Below are positions 61,183 to 64,000 of a stretch of DNA of 64,000 nt, in pieces. The stretch comes from Parvularcula sp. LCG005 (GTDB lineage Bacteria; Pseudomonadota; Alphaproteobacteria; Caulobacterales; Parvularculaceae). Where the stretch lies: assembly GCF_032930845.1 (NCBI RefSeq), contig NZ_CP136758.1, positions 1,162,501 through 1,226,500 on the forward strand, given 5' to 3'. The stretch's first letter is position 1; each line of letters starts with the position of its first letter. The notes under the pieces were generated by a model that saw only the letters and a list, made by a program, of their open reading frames with translations, searched no databases and was not told the origin of the DNA. A program made the translations under genes and the position numbers.

Positions 61183-62418
61183 GTGGGCGAGGTGGTGGGC
61201 CAGGACCATTTGTTGGCGGAGGGTGCGCCCCTGTCTCGCATGCTGGCCAAACGGCGGCTGTCTTCCATCATCTTCTGGGGACCACCGGGGGTGGGCAAGA
61301 CGACCTTGGCACGGCTATTGGCCGACGAGGTCGATCTAGATTTCGTGCAGATTTCCGCGATCTTTACCGGTGTCGCCGATCTCCGGAAAGTTTTTGCGCA
61401 GGCAGAAGGCAATCGCGCCGCGGGGCGAGGGACGCTGCTGTTTGTCGACGAGATTCACCGCTTCAACCGGGCGCAGCAGGACAGCTTCCTGCCCGTCATG
61501 GAAAGCGGCGTCATCACGCTGGTGGGCGCAACGACGGAAAATCCATCATTTGCCCTGAACGCGGCCCTTCTGTCTCGCGCGCAGGTGTTGACGCTCAATC
61601 GTCTTGACGCGGATAGTCTCGGGCAATTGGTGGGGCGTGCCGAGACCTATCTTGATCGCCCACTGCCGCTTACGCCCACGGCCCGGACGGCGCTGCTTGA
61701 ACTGGCTGACGGGGACGGACGTTTTCTACTGGGTCTCGCCGAAGAACTGGCCGCTTTGCCAGAAGACACCGCCCCGCTTGATGAAGCAGCGCTGGCCAAT
61801 GTCGTACAGCGCCGGGTGCCCGTGTACGACGCCAATCAGGATGGTCATTACAATCTCATCAGTGCCCTGCATAAAGCCGTTCGGGGGTCCGATACCGATG
61901 CGGCGCTGTACTGGTTCGCCCGAATGCTGGAGGCGGGGGAGGACCCACGCTTTCTAGCACGCCGGATCATCCGCATGGCGAGTGAGGATATTGGCCTTGC
62001 TGCGCCCGATGCGCTCGCCATGACGATCGCCGCGCGGGATGCCTACGAACAATTGGGGTCGCCGGAAGGCGAATTGGCGCTGGCTCAGGCCGTCGTTTAT
62101 CTGGCCAGCGCGCCGAAATCGAATGGCGTCTACACGGCCTACAAAGCGGCAAGACGCGCGGCGAAGGAGACGGGCTCTCTCATGCCGCCGCGCCACGCCA
62201 TGAATGCGCCGACCAAGCTGATGAAGGCTGAGGGGTATTCGGACGGGTATGTCTATGACCACGACACGCCGGATGGCTATGCCGGGCTCGACTATTTCCC
62301 GCCGGGCATGGAGCGCCAGAATTTCTATGCACCGCCAGCCCGAGGGGCGGAAAAAACGATCCGCGATCGGCTCGCCTGGTTTGCGGCACGCCGCAAGCCG
62401 CCGGGCGACCGCACGTAA
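61183..62418 (+). CDS. rarA: Replication-associated recombination AAA+ ATPase RarA (MgsA); true start probably upstream
   Basis: The frame from GTG 61183 gives 411 residues: Walker A 'WGPPGVGKTT' (33-42), Walker B 'LLFVDEIHRF', sensor 'VGATTENPSF', and the C-terminal MgsA tetramerisation region ('PKSNGVYTAYKAARRAAKE'). RarA acts at stalled replication forks. The conserved N-terminus ('PRPLADRLRPATVGEVVGQDH') begins before 61183 and is encoded in the same frame back to about 61096, after an in-frame stop at 61030. No ATG, GTG or TTG lies there; ATA 61096, overlapping the degP stop as ATAG, or CTG 61114 are the only near-cognate options. Confidence 0.9.
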   Translation: MGEVVGQDHLLAEGAPLSRMLAKRRLSSIIFWGPPGVGKTTLARLLADEVDLDFVQISAIFTGVADLRKVFAQAEGNRAAGRGTLLFVDEIHRFNRAQQDSFLPVMESGVITLVGATTENPSFALNAALLSRAQVLTLNRLDADSLGQLVGRAETYLDRPLPLTPTARTALLELADGDGRFLLGLAEELAALPEDTAPLDEAALANVVQRRVPVYDANQDGHYNLISALHKAVRGSDTDAALYWFARMLEAGEDPRFLARRIIRMASEDIGLAAPDALAMTIAARDAYEQLGSPEGELALAQAVVYLASAPKSNGVYTAYKAARRAAKETGSLMPPRHAMNAPTKLMKAEGYSDGYVYDHDTPDGYAGLDYFPPGMERQNFYAPPARGAEKTIRDRLAWFAARRKPPGDRT

Positions 62419-62491
62419 CGTTCAATCAACCTGACATCGCTCATAAACCGGGTTACGGTTAACACGAACCACGGAGTGTCATGATTTCGCC

Positions 62492-62617
62492 ATGCGATTC
62501 ACGCTGTTTATCGTTGCATTGGTCGTCTTCACGATCATTCTTCTCTATGTAGTAGGAGATCGGCGCCAGCCGACCCAACGCGTAATTGAACAAGAGGTCG
62601 AGCTTGAAGCTCGGTAA
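62492..62617 (+). CDS. Possible 41-residue membrane micro-protein
   Basis: The frame from ATG 62492 encodes one strong hydrophobic helix ('FIVALVVFTIILLYVVG') followed by a charged tail ending 'EQEVELEAR'. Its stop TAA is immediately followed by AAGGG, which serves as ribosome-binding site for the next gene; together they suggest translational coupling. The own ribosome-binding site is weak (GGAG is 15 bases upstream). No family is recognised, and whether it is expressed is not shown. Confidence 0.5.
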   Translation: MRFTLFIVALVVFTIILLYVVGDRRQPTQRVIEQEVELEAR

Positions 62618-62624
62618 AGGGTAT

Positions 62625-64000
62625 ATGGGCGTAGTGAAATCCGTAAGCTTGGCGTTGGGTCTGACTGTTCTGGGCCTGTCTGCCGCATCGGCGCAGGAGC
62701 GGTTGACCACCCCTGACAGCGCACAGTTTGATTCCAGCGCCTTTTCTCTCGGGACCCTGACGCCCAATTCCGGCGCGGCGAACCGCGATCTCTGGCAGCG
62801 CAGCGACGGCCCCGCCCTCGACGCGCTTCTGGCGGCGGTGCCAACCACTTATTCTGACCCGCTCTATCTGGAAGTGCTGCGCCGCATCACGCTGTCTCCC
62901 GGCGAAGGCCCGGCCAATGCCGACAATCTGCTGGCGGGACGGAAATTTCTGACGGCCGCCCAGGCTGGTTTCTATCGTGACGCCGCGTCGCTGGCGGAAC
63001 TCGTGCCCGGGCTGCGCTCCGAACCGGCGCTGGCAAAGGTCGTCGCCTATGAAGAATTGCTGGACGGTGAGGCGGATGCCGCCTGTGCCCGTGGGGCCAG
63101 CTTGCGGGATGGACGCACTGATCCGTTCTGGGTCCGGCTGCGCCATTTCTGTTACGTCCGCGCAGGCGAGACGTCGGCGGCAGAACTGACCCTGGACCTG
63201 ATGCGCCGTCAGGACTGGCTCGCCGATGCCGATATTGATCGCGCTTCGGCCTTCGCTGCGGACCGGCTGAATGGCGATTTCGTTCCGCAGGGTCCCATTG
63301 ACTATGCCATGCGCGCCGATGCCGGTCTGCCGATGACCATGGCGCAGCTCGATGCGGCGCGGCCGATGATCGTTGCCGCCGTCGCGCGCGATGGGGACCA
63401 GCCCGCCGATCTGCGCGAAAAGGCGCTCATCTGGTCAGTGGCGTATCACACGATTGATGTGGCCGAGGCCCGCTCCATTCTCAATGACCTGCCAAGCGCT
63501 CAACTCGCGGGCGATCTTCTCAATGTCACGACCCAACCGCCGGGCACGCTCGAAATGGCCGAAGCTGTCGGCAACATGCTTGGCGGTGCGAATGGCGACT
63601 GGATGTCATTCAAGGCGCGCTCAATGCTTCTGGCAAAGGTTCTGCCCGCGACCGAGCCTGTCATGAACTACGCCCCGAATGCAGCGGATATTGCGGTCGC
63701 CGGCATGGTCACCAGCCAGCCTGCGGTGGTCGAGAAATGGATCCTCGCGCTTGCCGGTGATGGCGCCGACCCCGCTGCCTCAGCCTATGCTGGGTCTCTG
63801 GTGGAGCTTTATGCCATCCTCGATCCGGGCGCAGCGCGCCGTATCGGCTCGTATATTGGCCTGGCGTTTGAACCTGCCGAGATCGCACCGCTTGGTGCTG
63901 GTGCGCCTTCAGGCGAGGTGCCTGTCGCGCTCTTCGTCGATGCTGGTCTTGATGCCGCCCAGGCCGGCAGTATTGGTCCGGCGACCTTGGTCTATCTCAT
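62625..64000 (+). CDS. Secreted helical-repeat-like protein of unknown function (3' end outside window)
   Basis: From ATG 62625 the frame stays open to the last base, giving at least 458 residues. A signal peptide is clear ('VSLALGLTVLGLSAASAQ'). The rest is rich in Ala, Leu and Asp with recurring helical stretches ('LLAGRKFLTAAQAGFYRDAA', 'LRHFCYVRAGETSAAELTLDL'), resembling an alpha-solenoid rather than an enzyme; no catalytic motif is seen. AAAGGG, overlapping the upstream micro-ORF stop, is the ribosome-binding site. I do not recognise the family. Confidence 0.8.
   Translation, partial: MGVVKSVSLALGLTVLGLSAASAQERLTTPDSAQFDSSAFSLGTLTPNSGAANRDLWQRSDGPALDALLAAVPTTYSDPLYLEVLRRITLSPGEGPANADNLLAGRKFLTAAQAGFYRDAASLAELVPGLRSEPALAKVVAYEELLDGEADAACARGASLRDGRTDPFWVRLRHFCYVRAGETSAAELTLDLMRRQDWLADADIDRASAFAADRLNGDFVPQGPIDYAMRADAGLPMTMAQLDAARPMIVAAVARDGDQPADLREKALIWSVAYHTIDVAEARSILNDLPSAQLAGDLLNVTTQPPGTLEMAEAVGNMLGGANGDWMSFKARSMLLAKVLPATEPVMNYAPNAADIAVAGMVTSQPAVVEKWILALAGDGADPAASAYAGSLVELYAILDPGAARRIGSYIGLAFEPAEIAPLGAGAPSGEVPVALFVDAGLDAAQAGSIGPATLVYL

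Noticed and set aside
62481-62552. Alternative short frame from ATG 62481, which has GGAG at better spacing than the micro-ORF
   Set aside because: It encodes about 23 residues rich in Ser and Cys with no hydrophobic or conserved pattern; the 62492 frame gives a sensible membrane peptide and couples to the next gene.

Overview
The window is chromosomal DNA of an alphaproteobacterium. The evidence is the fused ispDF gene, a ChpT-type phosphotransferase of the CtrA relay, the alphaproteobacterial order secY-adk-rpsM-rpsK-rpoA-rplQ, and an RpoB rifampicin-region sequence of alphaproteobacterial type. A TonB receptor, an alkane monooxygenase, a BLUF photoreceptor and a VPxPA-type C-terminal sorting signal fit an aerobic aquatic member of the Parvularculales / Caulobacterales-Hyphomonadales region. 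The species cannot be fixed from sequence alone. I saw no insertion sequence, prophage, CRISPR array or rRNA gene.

Region 1 (1-15.7 kb) holds housekeeping and envelope genes: the 3' end of a TonB-dependent receptor, a BLUF protein, a leftward rplY-GST-pth-ychF-rhomboid group, alkB, a leftward exoD/dsbB/coq7 group, tRNA-Leu(CAA), an M23 peptidase, chpT with a single-domain response regulator, ispDF-cinA, and an unassigned membrane protein with an OmpA-like tail.

Region 2 (15.7-35.3 kb) is a broken-up beta operon. rplJ-rplL has a structured leader and its own terminator. About 6.5 kb of signalling and secreted-enzyme genes (a PAS-GAF-HWE kinase, an S33 peptidase, a membrane-bound LytTR regulator and a CE2-type esterase) then separate it from rpoB-rpoC. 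After the rpoC terminator lies a small GT2 / sulfotransferase / GT4 glycan cluster, where rpsL would usually follow.

Region 3 (35.5-54.4 kb) is the str, S10, spc and alpha ribosomal clusters in one co-directional run from rpsL to rplQ. It is cut by hairpins after tuf, after rpmD, after rplO, and between rpoA and rplQ. rplO and secY each have a long non-coding leader.

Region 4 (54.4-64 kb) begins with a secreted von Willebrand A protein carrying an exosortase-type tail, followed by a secreted TPR protein. Both start codons follow the same 12-nt ribosome-binding motif, and I regard this pair as the best candidate for an undescribed system. Next come an S9 peptidase, an HtrA/DegP protease, a rarA gene without a usual start codon at its conserved N-terminus, a 41-residue membrane micro-ORF, and a secreted helical protein that runs off the end of the window.
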